This document shows, piece after piece, positions 51,689-59,821 of a stretch of 64,000 nucleotides of DNA; the stretch's first letter is position 1, and each line of letters starts with the position of its first letter. This stretch comes from Sinimarinibacterium flocculans. Its GTDB lineage: Bacteria; Pseudomonadota; Gammaproteobacteria; Nevskiales; Nevskiaceae. The position numbers and the translations under genes are program-made. The DNA lies in NCBI RefSeq assembly GCF_003201205.1, contig NZ_QICN01000001.1, forward strand, positions 124,001 through 188,000, in the 5' to 3' direction. The notes beneath the pieces were generated by a model. It had not been told where the DNA came from. It saw only the letters and a program-made list of their open reading frames with translations, and ran no database searches.

Positions 51689-54003
51689 TGAAACCCAAGA
51701 ACCCCAAAAAACCCAGCAAAAACACCGGCGCCGGCCCTTGGCAGGCGCGTGATCCAGCCTTCGCGGAGCAGTCGGCGCGCTACGCGGAGCCGATTCCCAG
51801 CCGCCAGCTGATCCTGCAGGCGCTGACCGCACACGACGGGCCGATGACGCTCGACGACCTGATCGGCGACTTCGGCCTGCGGCGGCTCGGCGAGCAGGAA
51901 GGCTTGGCCAAGCGCCTGCAGGCGATGGTGCGCGACGGCGAGCTGATGCAGAACCGCCGCGGCGCCTATGGGCCGGTGACGGAGATGCACCTGATCGCCG
52001 GTGTCGTGCAGGCGCACCGCGACGGCTTCGGTTTCCTGATTCCCGAGGCGGGCGGTGACGACGTCTTCCTGCCGCCGCGGCAGATGCGCGAACTGATGAA
52101 CGGCGATCGCGTGCTGGTGCGCGTGGTCGGCAACGATTACAAGGGGCGACCGGAGGGTGTTGTTGCCGAAGTCATTGAACGGGTGACGCGCAGCGTCGTC
52201 GGCAGGCTTCACGTGGAGCAGGGCGTTTCCTACGTGATACCGGACAATCCGCGCGTGCAGCACGACCTGCTGATTCCGCAGGAGCATCTGCAGGGCGCGC
52301 GCCACGGGCAGATCGTCGTCGCCGAGATCATCACGCCACCCGGCCGCCGGACGCTGCCGGTCGGGCGCATCCAGGAGGCGCTCGGCGACTACATGGCGCC
52401 GGGTATGGAGATCGAGGCGGCGATCCGTGCGCACAGTCTGCCGCGGCACTGGCCGGAGGCGGTCGAACAGCAGCTTGCGGGTATCCCGGATGCGGTGCGG
52501 GCGCGGGACGTGGGCGACCGGGTCGACCTGCGCGACCTGCCGCTGGTGACGATCGACGGTGCCGACGCGCGCGACTTCGACGATGCGGTGTACTGCCGGC
52601 CCCATCGCAAGGGTGCCTTCACCCGCGGCGGGTGGACGCTGTGGGTTGCCATTGCCGACGTGTCGGCGTACGTGAAGCCGGATTCGCCGCTGGACAAGGA
52701 AGCCTTCCAGCGCGGCACCTCGGTCTACTTCCCGCAGCAGGTGATCCCGATGCTGCCGGAGAAGCTGTCGAACGGATTGTGTTCGCTCAACCCGGACGTC
52801 GATCGCCTGTGCATGGTGTGCGAGATGCGTGTGCTGCCGGACGGCACGATCGCGAAGTCGCGCTTCTACGAAGCCGTGATGCGCTCGCATGCGCGACTGC
52901 TGTACGAGGACGTCGCCGAGATGCTCGACGACCCTCAGGGCGAGCGTGCGCGTGCGCAGGCCTCGCTGCTGCCGCATCTGCAGGCACTGGATGCGGCCTT
53001 CGAGGCACTGCTGGCGGCGCGCAGCGAGCGCGGGGCCATCGACTTCGATTCGACCGAGACGCGCATCGTGTTCTCCGACGAGCGCAAGATCGACCGCATC
53101 GTCCCGGTGCGCCGCAACCGGGCGCATCGCCTGATCGAGGAATGCATGATCGCCGCCAACGTGCAGGCGGCGGCCTTCGTCGCCAAGCACAAGCTGCCCT
53201 GCCTCTACCGCGTCCACGAGTCTCCGGACCCGGTGAAGCTCAAGACCCTCCGTGAGTTCCTCGCGCTCAAGGGACTGCGGCTGGGTGGTGGCGACAAGCC
53301 GACGGCGCAGGACTACAGCACGACCATTGCCGCGCTCGAGGGGCGGGACGATGCCGCACTGGTGCAGACGGTGATGCTGCGCTCGATGATGCAGGCGCGC
53401 TACAGCCCTGACAACATCGGTCATTTCGGCCTGGCGCTGACGCACTACGCGCACTTCACTTCGCCGATCCGGCGCTACCCCGACCTGCTGCTGCATCGGG
53501 CGATCAAGCACGCGCTGGCGCGCGGCAAGGCGCGGGACTTCCTCTACGACGCGGAACGCATGCTGGCGCTGGGCACGCACTGCTCGATGACCGAGCGGCG
53601 TGCCGACGAAGCGACGCGCGAGGTCGTGACCTGGCTCAAGTGCGAGTACATGCGCGACCGCATCGGCGAGGTCTTCGACGGCTCCGTGGCCAGCGTCGCG
53701 CCGTTCGGCCTGTTCGTGGAACTTGCCGGGCTCTATGTCGACGGCCTGGTTCACGTCTCGTCGCTGCGCAACGACTACTACGAACACGATGCGGCCGCGC
53801 AGCGGCTCGTGGGCAGCCGCAGCAAGACGGTCTACGCGCTCGGTGACCGGGTCCGCGTGAAGGTCGTGCGCGTGAACCTGGATGAGCGCAAAATCGACCT
53901 AGAGCTGGTCGAGGTGATCCGGCATTCATCACGGATTAAGCCCTCGAACCCAGAATCCGCGAGAACAGCAAAATCACGAAAACGCCAGAGGAAACGCAGA
54001 TGA
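51688..54003 (+). CDS. rnr: Ribonuclease R
   Basis: A 771-aa 3'-5' exoribonuclease that degrades structured RNA. The N-terminal helix-turn-helix region (RQLILQALTAHDGPMTLDDLI) and cold-shock domain (GFGFLIPE) lead to the RNB catalytic domain with TIDGADARDFDDAVYC (metal-binding Asp cluster). HYAHFTSPIRRYPDLLLHR and an S1 domain (GSVASVAPFGLFVELAGLYVDGLVH) follow, then a lysine/arginine-rich tail. ATG 51688 is used; a TTG two codons upstream is less likely. No ribosome site is visible. It overlaps the next gene by four bases. Confidence 0.96.
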   Translation: MKPKNPKKPSKNTGAGPWQARDPAFAEQSARYAEPIPSRQLILQALTAHDGPMTLDDLIGDFGLRRLGEQEGLAKRLQAMVRDGELMQNRRGAYGPVTEMHLIAGVVQAHRDGFGFLIPEAGGDDVFLPPRQMRELMNGDRVLVRVVGNDYKGRPEGVVAEVIERVTRSVVGRLHVEQGVSYVIPDNPRVQHDLLIPQEHLQGARHGQIVVAEIITPPGRRTLPVGRIQEALGDYMAPGMEIEAAIRAHSLPRHWPEAVEQQLAGIPDAVRARDVGDRVDLRDLPLVTIDGADARDFDDAVYCRPHRKGAFTRGGWTLWVAIADVSAYVKPDSPLDKEAFQRGTSVYFPQQVIPMLPEKLSNGLCSLNPDVDRLCMVCEMRVLPDGTIAKSRFYEAVMRSHARLLYEDVAEMLDDPQGERARAQASLLPHLQALDAAFEALLAARSERGAIDFDSTETRIVFSDERKIDRIVPVRRNRAHRLIEECMIAANVQAAAFVAKHKLPCLYRVHESPDPVKLKTLREFLALKGLRLGGGDKPTAQDYSTTIAALEGRDDAALVQTVMLRSMMQARYSPDNIGHFGLALTHYAHFTSPIRRYPDLLLHRAIKHALARGKARDFLYDAERMLALGTHCSMTERRADEATREVVTWLKCEYMRDRIGEVFDGSVASVAPFGLFVELAGLYVDGLVHVSSLRNDYYEHDAAAQRLVGSRSKTVYALGDRVRVKVVRVNLDERKIDLELVEVIRHSSRIKPSNPESARTAKSRKRQRKRR

Positions 54004-54695
54004 AGACCCTGAACATCGCAGTATGCGCGCTGGTCGCGACGACGCTGGCCGGTTGCGCAGCGGACGATCCGAACCGGCGCGCCAAGACCGGTGCGGCGAT
54101 CGGTGCGGTCGCCGGCGCGGTGCTCGGCAAGCAGGTGAGCGATGCACGCGGTGCGCCGATCGTGGGTGCAGTGGTCGGAGCGCTCGCCGGCGGCGCCGTC
54201 GGCAACTACATGGACAAGCAGAAGGCCGAGCTGGAACGCCAGCTCGCCGAGGAAGCGGCACGCAACGAGCTGCGCATCACGCAGATTTCCGGAGACGCGC
54301 TGAAGATCGGCATCGCCAGCGACGTCAGCTTCGATGTCGACAGTGCGCAGATCAAGCCGGATGCGTTGGCGACGTACAGCAAGATCGCCAACGTGCTCAA
54401 GTCGTACGACAAGACGGTGATCCACATCGTCGGTCACACCGACTCGACCGGCAGCGACCAGTACAACCAGGGGCTGTCGGAGCGGCGCGCGGCTTCGGTG
54501 GCCAGCTACATGGGCGGCCAGGGGCTGCCGGGTACCCGCGTGCGCCAGGAAGGGCGCGGCGAGAGCCAGCCGATCGCCAGCAACGACTCGGCGGACGGGC
54601 GCAAGCGCAACCGCCGCGTGGACATCGTGATCAAGCCGGTCATCGAGGGGCAGGAACAGCAGGCCTGGACGCCGCCGCCGTATCTCGGCGCCTGA
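54000..54695 (+). CDS. OmpA-family peptidoglycan-binding lipoprotein with glycine zipper
   Basis: A 231-aa outer-membrane lipoprotein. A signal peptide ends at the lipobox TLAGC. A glycine-zipper stretch (about residues 33-68, AAIGAVAGAVLG and GAVVGALAGGAVGNYMD) may insert into membrane. The C-terminal OmpA-like domain (about 95-215) shows VSFDVDSAQIKPDAL, GHTDSTGSDQYNQGLSERRA and RKRNRRVDIVI, with the peptidoglycan-binding Asp and Arg. It is YiaD-like. Translation is coupled to rnr (ATGA), an unusual partner. Confidence 0.9.
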   Translation: MKTLNIAVCALVATTLAGCAADDPNRRAKTGAAIGAVAGAVLGKQVSDARGAPIVGAVVGALAGGAVGNYMDKQKAELERQLAEEAARNELRITQISGDALKIGIASDVSFDVDSAQIKPDALATYSKIANVLKSYDKTVIHIVGHTDSTGSDQYNQGLSERRAASVASYMGGQGLPGTRVRQEGRGESQPIASNDSADGRKRNRRVDIVIKPVIEGQEQQAWTPPPYLGA

Positions 54696-54714
54696 TCCCC
54701 ACCGTCGTTTCATC

Positions 54715-54741
54715 GACGCCCCCGCATGATGCGGGGGCGTC
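54715..54741 (+). terminator. Strong 12-bp hairpin after the OmpA-type gene
   Basis: GACGCCCCCGCA/TGCGGGGGCGTC with a TGA loop, 19 bp after the stop. The 3' side (GTGCTTT) has few T, so termination may be partial. Confidence 0.7.
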
Positions 54742-54785
54742 GTGCTTTGGGCACACTGCCAGGACAGATCTCTTCGGGTGGCGAC

Positions 54786-55556
54786 GTGGCAAGAACAACG
54801 CTGATCGGCGGCTTTCACGCCGTGCTTGCGGTGCTGGAGGATGCGCACGACAAGCCGTTCGAGATACTGCTGGCCGACAGTCGCGACGATGCGCGTGCGC
54901 GGCAGGTGCGCGCACTGGCGCAGACGCGTGACGTGCGCCTGCGTGTCGTCGCGCGCAGCGAACTGGACATCAAGGCCCCCGGCCTGCGCCACCAGGGCGT
55001 CCTCGCCTACGTTGCCGAGAAGGCCTTTGATGCCGAGGATCTGCTGTATCGCGCCGCGGAGCCGCATCACCTGCTGCTGGTGCTCGATGGGGTGCAGGAC
55101 CCGCACAACCTCGGTGCCTGCCTGCGGACGGCCGAAGCCGCCGGCGTGACGGCCGTCGTGCTGCCCAAGGATCGCAGTACCGGGCTGACCGCGGTCGTCC
55201 GAAAGGCGGCGGCCGGCGCCGCGGAGCGCGTGCCGCTGGTGGCCGTGACCAACCTGGCCCGCACGCTGACGCGGCTCAAGGAGCTCGGATACTGGATCAC
55301 CGGCCTGGACGGCGAGAGCAAGGACACGCTCTACGACGTCGACCTCACCGGTCCCACGGTGCTGGTCATGGGTGCCGAAGGGGAGGGCATGCGTCGTCTG
55401 ACCCGCGAAGGCTGCGACCGGCTGGTCAGGATTCCGATGCAGGGCAAGATCGAGAGCCTGAACGTCTCGGTGGCTGCCGCGGTGTGCCTGTACGAAGCCG
55501 TCCGCCAGCGGCGGCCGACCGGCCGACGCGCCGGCGCGATTGCAACAAGTCGCTGA
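54786..55556 (+). CDS. rlmB: 23S rRNA (guanosine-2251-2'-O)-methyltransferase
   Basis: A 256-aa SPOUT (TrmH-like) methyltransferase. The substrate-binding N-domain begins with IGGFHAVLAVLE; the SPOUT domain carries LVLDGVQDPHNLGACLRTAE (motif 1), LVMGAEGEGMRRLT (motif 2) and MQGKIESLNVSVAAAVCLYE (motif 3). GTG 54786 is chosen; an ATG at 54726 lies inside the terminator hairpin and adds a non-conserved extension. rnr-rlmB order is conserved. Confidence 0.95.
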   Translation: MARTTLIGGFHAVLAVLEDAHDKPFEILLADSRDDARARQVRALAQTRDVRLRVVARSELDIKAPGLRHQGVLAYVAEKAFDAEDLLYRAAEPHHLLLVLDGVQDPHNLGACLRTAEAAGVTAVVLPKDRSTGLTAVVRKAAAGAAERVPLVAVTNLARTLTRLKELGYWITGLDGESKDTLYDVDLTGPTVLVMGAEGEGMRRLTREGCDRLVRIPMQGKIESLNVSVAAAVCLYEAVRQRRPTGRRAGAIATSR

Positions 55557-55568
55557 TTCCCCTAATAT
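55540..55568 (+). promoter_or_regulatory. rpsF operon promoter
   Basis: TTGCAA (55540-55545), 17 bp, TAATAT (55563-55568). The -35 lies in the last codons of rlmB. The start is near 55575. Confidence 0.75.
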
Positions 55569-55574
55569 CCGCGC

Positions 55575-55691
55575 CCCCGTGCCGACCCGGCGCGGTTGTC
55601 AGCCACTTGCTCCACGGCCGGCGCGCGCCGCGTCCGGGAGCCGCACGAAGGACCGCGTCGCAGCGGTGTCGTGCGTCCACAAGGAGATGCA
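55575..55691 (+). promoter_or_regulatory. ~117-base GC-rich leader of rpsF, possible S6:S18 control element
   Basis: The leader between the predicted start and ATG 55692 is long for this tight genome and can form short stems (ACCGC-GTCGCA-GCGGT near the end). In many bacteria S6:S18 represses its operon through a leader RNA at this place. I cannot verify the conserved CCG-containing bulge by reading, so this is a candidate only. AAGGAG at its end is the ribosome site. Confidence 0.35.
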
Positions 55692-56132
55692 ATGCGACAC
55701 TATGAAATCGTCGTCATGGTGCATCCGGACCAGAGTGAACAGGTTCCGGCCATGATCGAACGCTACAAGGGCATGGTCGAGGCCGGCGGCGGCAAGGTTC
55801 ACCGCCTCGAGGACTGGGGCCGGCGTCAGCTCGCCTATCCGGTCGGCAAGGCGCACAAGGCGCACTACGTGCTCATGAACTTCGAGATGAACGCCGAGAC
55901 GCTGGCCGAGCTCGAAGGGGCCTTCAAATTCAACGACGCCGTCATCCGCCGTCTGGTCGTCAAGAAGGACAAGGCGGTGACCGTGCAGTCGCCGCTGTTC
56001 AAGGCGCCGGAAGAAGAGCGCAAGGGCGGCAGCGAGTATCGCTCGCGCCGCAATGACGGCGACACCGACGGCGAGTCGGAGTCCGACAGCAAGCAGACCG
56101 GGGACGCCAACGCCTCGGAAGCAGGAGCCTGA
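55692..56132 (+). CDS. rpsF: 30S ribosomal protein bS6
   Basis: A 146-aa protein, S18 partner in the 30S platform. [40 protein letters not shown] and [15 protein letters not shown] are the conserved strands and helix. The C-terminal ~40 residues are charged and acidic ([20 protein letters not shown]), reminiscent of the E. coli tail that RimK glutamylates. ATG 55692 follows AAGGAG; the longer reading upstream covers the leader and is rejected. Confidence 0.97.
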   Translation: MRHYEIVVMVHPDQSEQVPAMIERYKGMVEAGGGKVHRLEDWGRRQLAYPVGKAHKAHYVLMNFEMNAETLAELEGAFKFNDAVIRRLVVKKDKAVTVQSPLFKAPEEERKGGSEYRSRRNDGDTDGESESDSKQTGDANASEAGA

Positions 56133-56135
56133 GCC

Positions 56136-56363
56136 ATGGCACAGTTTTTCCGCCGCAAGAAGTCGTGCAAGTTCAGCGCCGAGGGCGCACCCGAGATCGA
56201 CTACAAGGATCTCAACGTGCTCAAGCAGTACGTCGGCGAGAACGGCAAGATCGTGCCGGCCCGCATCACGGGCACGCGCTCGCGCTACCAGCGTGAGCTG
56301 GCGCTGGCCATCAAGCGGGCGCGCTACCTGGCGCTGCTGCCGTACACCGACCGTCACGGCTGA
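56136..56363 (+). CDS. rpsR: 30S ribosomal protein bS18
   Basis: A 75-aa basic protein binding S6 on the 30S platform. [27 protein letters not shown] and the end [20 protein letters not shown] with ALLPY are diagnostic. A single cysteine (CK) is present. It starts 3 bp after rpsF and is followed by rplI after 11 bp. Confidence 0.97.
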   Translation: MAQFFRRKKSCKFSAEGAPEIDYKDLNVLKQYVGENGKIVPARITGTRSRYQRELALAIKRARYLALLPYTDRHG

Positions 56364-56374
56364 GGGCTAGGAGC

Positions 56375-56833
56375 ATGGACGTCATTCTGCTGGAAAAGAT
56401 CAAGAAGCTCGGCGATCTGGGCGACACCGTGAAGGTCAAGTCCGGATTCGGGCGCAACTACCTGCTGCCGCAGGGCAAGGCGCTCCCCGCGACCGACGAG
56501 AACCGCAAGGTCTTCGAGACGCGCAAGGCCGAGCTGATGAAGAAGTCGCAGGACAGCCTCAACGCCGCGAAGATGCGCGCCGAGAAGCTGGCCGGCCTGA
56601 CGGTGACGATCACCGCGCTGGCGAGCGAGGAAGGCAAGCTCTACGGGTCGATCGGCCCCGGCGAGATCGTCGATGCCGCGGCGGCGCAGGGCGTGGACCT
56701 GCATCGCAACGAGATCGACATGGTCACCGGACCGATTCGCGCGGTCGGCAGCTATGCGGTCGCCGTGCAGCTGCACTCCGAGGTCGAGTCGAGTCTGACC
56801 GTCATCGTCGAGGAACAGCGCGGCAAGGGCTGA
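56375..56833 (+). CDS. rplI: 50S ribosomal protein bL9
   Basis: A 152-aa protein. The N-terminal 23S rRNA-binding domain MDVILLEKIKKLGDLGDTVK with VKSGFGRNYLLPQGKA is complete, a long connecting helix (about residues 40-75) follows, and the C-terminal domain (VTITALASEEGKLYGSIG) closes it. The short ribosome site GGCTAGGAGC precedes ATG 56375. A UUCG-type hairpin follows the stop. Confidence 0.97.
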   Translation: MDVILLEKIKKLGDLGDTVKVKSGFGRNYLLPQGKALPATDENRKVFETRKAELMKKSQDSLNAAKMRAEKLAGLTVTITALASEEGKLYGSIGPGEIVDAAAAQGVDLHRNEIDMVTGPIRAVGSYAVAVQLHSEVESSLTVIVEEQRGKG

Positions 56834-56857
56834 TACTTTGCCCCCGTGTTCCGGTTC

Positions 56858-56883
56858 AGCGGCCCGCCTTCGTGCGGGCCGCT
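56858..56883 (+). terminator. Hairpin between rplI and dnaB
   Basis: A perfect 10-bp stem AGCGGCCCGC (56858-56867)/GCGGGCCGCT (56874-56883) with a CTTCGT loop. The T-run is poor (GCATTTC), so it may act as a partial terminator or RNA stabiliser. Confidence 0.6.
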
Positions 56884-56931
56884 GCATTTCAGGCGCCCCC
56901 GCGGCATGTGCGCGGGTATGATCCGAGGTTC

Positions 56932-58305
56932 ATGAGCACTCCCGCCGCCAGACTGCAGGCCCAGCCGAAGCTGCCGCCGTACTCGATCGAGGCCGAGCAA
57001 TCGGTGCTCGGCGGGCTGATGCTGGACAACCGGGCGTGGAACGAGCTCGGCGATCGCCTGTCCGCGGAGGACTTCTACCGGGAGGATCACCAGCTGATCT
57101 ACCGGGCGATCTGCGAGCTGGTCGGCACCGCACGCCCCTGCGATTTCGTCACGCTCTCCGAGCATCTCAAGGCGCGCGGCCAGCTCGACGAGGCCGGCGG
57201 GCTGGCGTATCTGGGCAGCCTCGCCAACGACACGCCGAGCGCCGCCAATGTGCTCGCCTACGCCGACATCGTCCGCGAGCGGGCAGTGTTGCGCGGGCTG
57301 GTCGCCGCCGGTGGCGACATCGCGGAGCTGGGTTTTCGCGCCGACGGCCGCAGCTACGCCGAGCTGCTGGACATCGCCGAGCAGAAGGTCTTTGCGCTGC
57401 GCTCGCGCGCCGAGCATGCGCGTTCCAGTTACCACGCGATGCCCGAGCTGATGAAGCAGCTCGAGGAAAAGATCGAGTTTCTGCGGAGCAACCCCTCCGG
57501 TCTGGCCGGACTGTCGACGGGCTTCGTCGACCTGGATGCGAAGACCACCGGCCTGCACCCGGGCGATCTGGTGATCCTCGCGGGGCGTCCGTCGATGGGC
57601 AAGACCAGCTTCGCGCTGAACGTGGCGGAACATGTGGCGCTGTACGAGAAGAAGCCCGCGGCGGTGTTCAGCATGGAAATGCCGGCCGAGCAGCTCGCGT
57701 TGCGCATGCTGTCGTCGTTCGCGCGCATCCCCATGGGGCGGCTGCGCAGTGGTGACCTCGACGATCGCGACTGGGACCGGCTGGTGTCGCAGGGAGGTTT
57801 GATTCGCGAGGCGCCGCTGTACATCGACGAGACCGGCGCGCTGTCGCCGCTGGACCTGCGCGCACGCGCGCGCCGCATCAAGGCGCGTCACGGTCTGGGC
57901 CTGATCGTCGTCGACTACATCCAGCTGATGCAGGTGCCGGGAACCAAGGAAAACCGCACCAACGAGATCTCGGAGATCTCGCGCAGTCTCAAGGCACTGG
58001 CGAAGGAACTCGAGGTGCCGGTCATTGCACTGTCGCAGCTCAACCGCGGCGTCGAGCAGCGTGACAACAAGCGGCCGCGCATGGCCGACCTGCGCGAGTC
58101 CGGCGGCATCGAGCAGGACGCGGACCTGGTCGTGTTCATCTATCGCGACGAGGTCTACAACAGGGAATCCCCCGACGCCGGGACCGCGGAGATCATCATC
58201 GCCAAGCAGCGCAACGGGCCGCTCGGAACGGTCAAGACGGCGTTTCTCGGCGAGTTCACGCGTTTCGACAACCTCGCGCAAGGCTTCGACGACGGTTACG
58301 CATGA
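56932..58305 (+). CDS. dnaB: Replicative DNA helicase DnaB
   Basis: A 457-aa hexameric helicase of the replisome. The N-terminal primase-interacting domain has PYSIEAEQSVLGGLMLDN; the RecA-like domain has GRPSMGKTSFALN (Walker A), LIVVDYIQLM (Walker B), LSQLNRGVEQRDNKRP and a conserved end with KQRNGPLGTVKTAFLGEF. No intein is present. ATG 56932 lacks a clear ribosome site; TATGAT at 56917-56922 lies close upstream, so transcription might start near the ATG. It overlaps alr by four bases. Confidence 0.97.
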   Translation: MSTPAARLQAQPKLPPYSIEAEQSVLGGLMLDNRAWNELGDRLSAEDFYREDHQLIYRAICELVGTARPCDFVTLSEHLKARGQLDEAGGLAYLGSLANDTPSAANVLAYADIVRERAVLRGLVAAGGDIAELGFRADGRSYAELLDIAEQKVFALRSRAEHARSSYHAMPELMKQLEEKIEFLRSNPSGLAGLSTGFVDLDAKTTGLHPGDLVILAGRPSMGKTSFALNVAEHVALYEKKPAAVFSMEMPAEQLALRMLSSFARIPMGRLRSGDLDDRDWDRLVSQGGLIREAPLYIDETGALSPLDLRARARRIKARHGLGLIVVDYIQLMQVPGTKENRTNEISEISRSLKALAKELEVPVIALSQLNRGVEQRDNKRPRMADLRESGGIEQDADLVVFIYRDEVYNRESPDAGTAEIIIAKQRNGPLGTVKTAFLGEFTRFDNLAQGFDDGYA

Positions 58306-59393
58306 TTCCGCGCGTCACCGCGAGCGTCGATCTGTCGGCGTTGACCCACAATCTGGGTGTCGTCCGTCGCATCGCTCCGCGGTCCAGGGTGATGGCGGCA
58401 GTCAAGGCCGATGCCTATGGCCACGGCGCGGTTCCCGTTTCGCGGGCGCTCGAGGCCGCCGGCGTCGATACGCTGGCCGTTGCCTGCCTGGAAGAGGCCA
58501 TGGCCTTGCGTCAGGCGCGCATCCAGGCGCCGATTGCCTTGCTCGAGGGGGTGATGTCCGGCGAGGAGGCCGCGCAGGCCGTCTACGAGCGTCTGCAGAT
58601 CGTCGTGCACGATCACTGGCAGATCGACCTGCTCGAACGGCTGCCGACCAGCGCCCGCCTGACGCTGTGGCTCAAGCTCGACAGCGGCATGCACCGGCTC
58701 GGGTTTCCGCTCACCGATGTGCCGCGGCTGCGGGACGTGCTGGCGCGTCATCCGGGGTGGACATTCGCCGGCTGGATGACGCATCTGGCCTGCGCCGACG
58801 AACCCGACAACGCCTTCACGCGCGAGCAGATCGCGCGCTTCGAGGCTGCCCTGTCCGGCGCGCCGGGGCCGCGGTCGATCGCGAACTCCGCCGGCCTGCT
58901 CGCCTGGCCGCAGGCGCGGGTCGACTGGGTGCGGCCCGGGCTGGCGCTCTACGGCTGTTCGCCGCTGCCGGAGATGCCGGCCCTCGGCCTGGGGCTGCGA
59001 CCGGCGATGCGGCTGGAAAGCCGCCTGATCGCCGTCCGCGAGTACGCGGCAGGCGAGGGGGTCGGCTACGGTCTGCGCTACCGCTGCCCGGAGCGCATGC
59101 GCATCGGCGTGGTGTCCGTCGGCTACGCCGACGGGATGCACCGCGCGTTCCGCGACGGCACGCCGGTGCTGGTCCGCGGCCGCCGGGCCTATCTGGCCGG
59201 GCGCGTGTCGATGGACATGATCACCGTCGACCTGCGCGAGGTGGCCGATGCTGCCGTCGGCGACCCCGTCCTGTTGTGGGGTGAAGGACTGCCGGCCGAG
59301 CAGATCGCGACCTGGGCCGACACGCTGTCGTACGAGCTGTTCTGCGGTCTGACGCAGCGGGTGCGGTTTCGCTACCGGGGCGCACCCGCCTGA
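58302..59393 (+). CDS. alr: Alanine racemase
   Basis: A 363-aa PLP enzyme making D-alanine for peptidoglycan. The PLP lysine is in VMAAVKADAYGHG; WLKLDSGMHRLG, SIANSAGLLAWP, VRPGLALYG and the catalytic tyrosine loop GEGVGYGLRYRC are conserved, and VSMDMITVDL is near the end. ATG 58302 overlaps dnaB. dnaB-alr adjacency is common in gammaproteobacteria. Confidence 0.97.
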   Translation: MIPRVTASVDLSALTHNLGVVRRIAPRSRVMAAVKADAYGHGAVPVSRALEAAGVDTLAVACLEEAMALRQARIQAPIALLEGVMSGEEAAQAVYERLQIVVHDHWQIDLLERLPTSARLTLWLKLDSGMHRLGFPLTDVPRLRDVLARHPGWTFAGWMTHLACADEPDNAFTREQIARFEAALSGAPGPRSIANSAGLLAWPQARVDWVRPGLALYGCSPLPEMPALGLGLRPAMRLESRLIAVREYAAGEGVGYGLRYRCPERMRIGVVSVGYADGMHRAFRDGTPVLVRGRRAYLAGRVSMDMITVDLREVADAAVGDPVLLWGEGLPAEQIATWADTLSYELFCGLTQRVRFRYRGAPA

Positions 59394-59400
59394 AACGAGA

Positions 59401-59423
59401 AAGGCCACGCCGGGCGTGGCCTT
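59401..59423. terminator. Convergent terminator between alr and the small secreted protein gene
   Basis: AAGGCCACGC/GCGTGGCCTT, a perfect 10-bp stem with loop CGG. On the minus strand it is followed by TCTCGTTTC, so it serves the minus-strand gene better; it can also stop alr transcription. Confidence 0.8.
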
Positions 59424-59445
59424 CGGATGCTCGCAGCGGCAATCC

Positions 59446-59739
59446 TCAGTTGACCGACGCCGAGGAGCGGCGGATCGCGTCGGACAGCGTGACCGCGCCG
59501 GTGCGATCGAGTTGCTCGCGGGTGATCACCTGACCGGGGGCACCCGTGCAGGGACGATCCTCCGAGGTCTTGAGACGGCTGCCCGTCTGCTGCAGGCAGC
59601 GGTTCGTTTCGGTCTCGTCCGGCTCGCTGGCCTGCGCATTCGTGGTGCCCTCGTCAGGCAGCGCTGCCGGCTCTGCGGCGTACAGGCCCGACGCGCCCAG
59701 CAGGGCGAGCCCGGCGGCGAGGGGGGTCAGTTTGTTCAT
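59446..59739 (-). CDS. Small secreted protein with a TonB-receptor-plug-like C-terminus
   Basis: A 97-aa exported protein. The signal peptide (MNKLTPLAAGLALLGASG) is cut near LYAAE. An acidic linker, then a CLQQTGSRLKTSEDRPC segment with two cysteines 16 apart (probable disulfide), and the end GQVITREQLDRTGAVTLSDA with IRR resemble the first part of a TonB-dependent receptor plug, but no barrel follows. GGAG lies 7 bp before ATG 59739 and only 1 bp before ATG 59745, so 59739 is taken. Function unknown; it may be a member of a small free-standing family. Confidence 0.75.
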   Translation of the reverse strand: MNKLTPLAAGLALLGASGLYAAEPAALPDEGTTNAQASEPDETETNRCLQQTGSRLKTSEDRPCTGAPGQVITREQLDRTGAVTLSDAIRRSSASVN

Positions 59740-59821
59740 GCGCATGCTCCGGCAGACGGTGGGTCGGCAGTACGCTGCTCGCCGTTACCTGTCCCTTGCC
59801 TGAACGACCGCCTCCCGGGCC

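Noticed and set aside
54726-54785. Upstream ATG start for rlmB
   Set aside because: The ATG lies inside the 12-bp terminator hairpin and the extra 20 residues are not typical of RlmB; GTG 54786 fits the family N-terminus.
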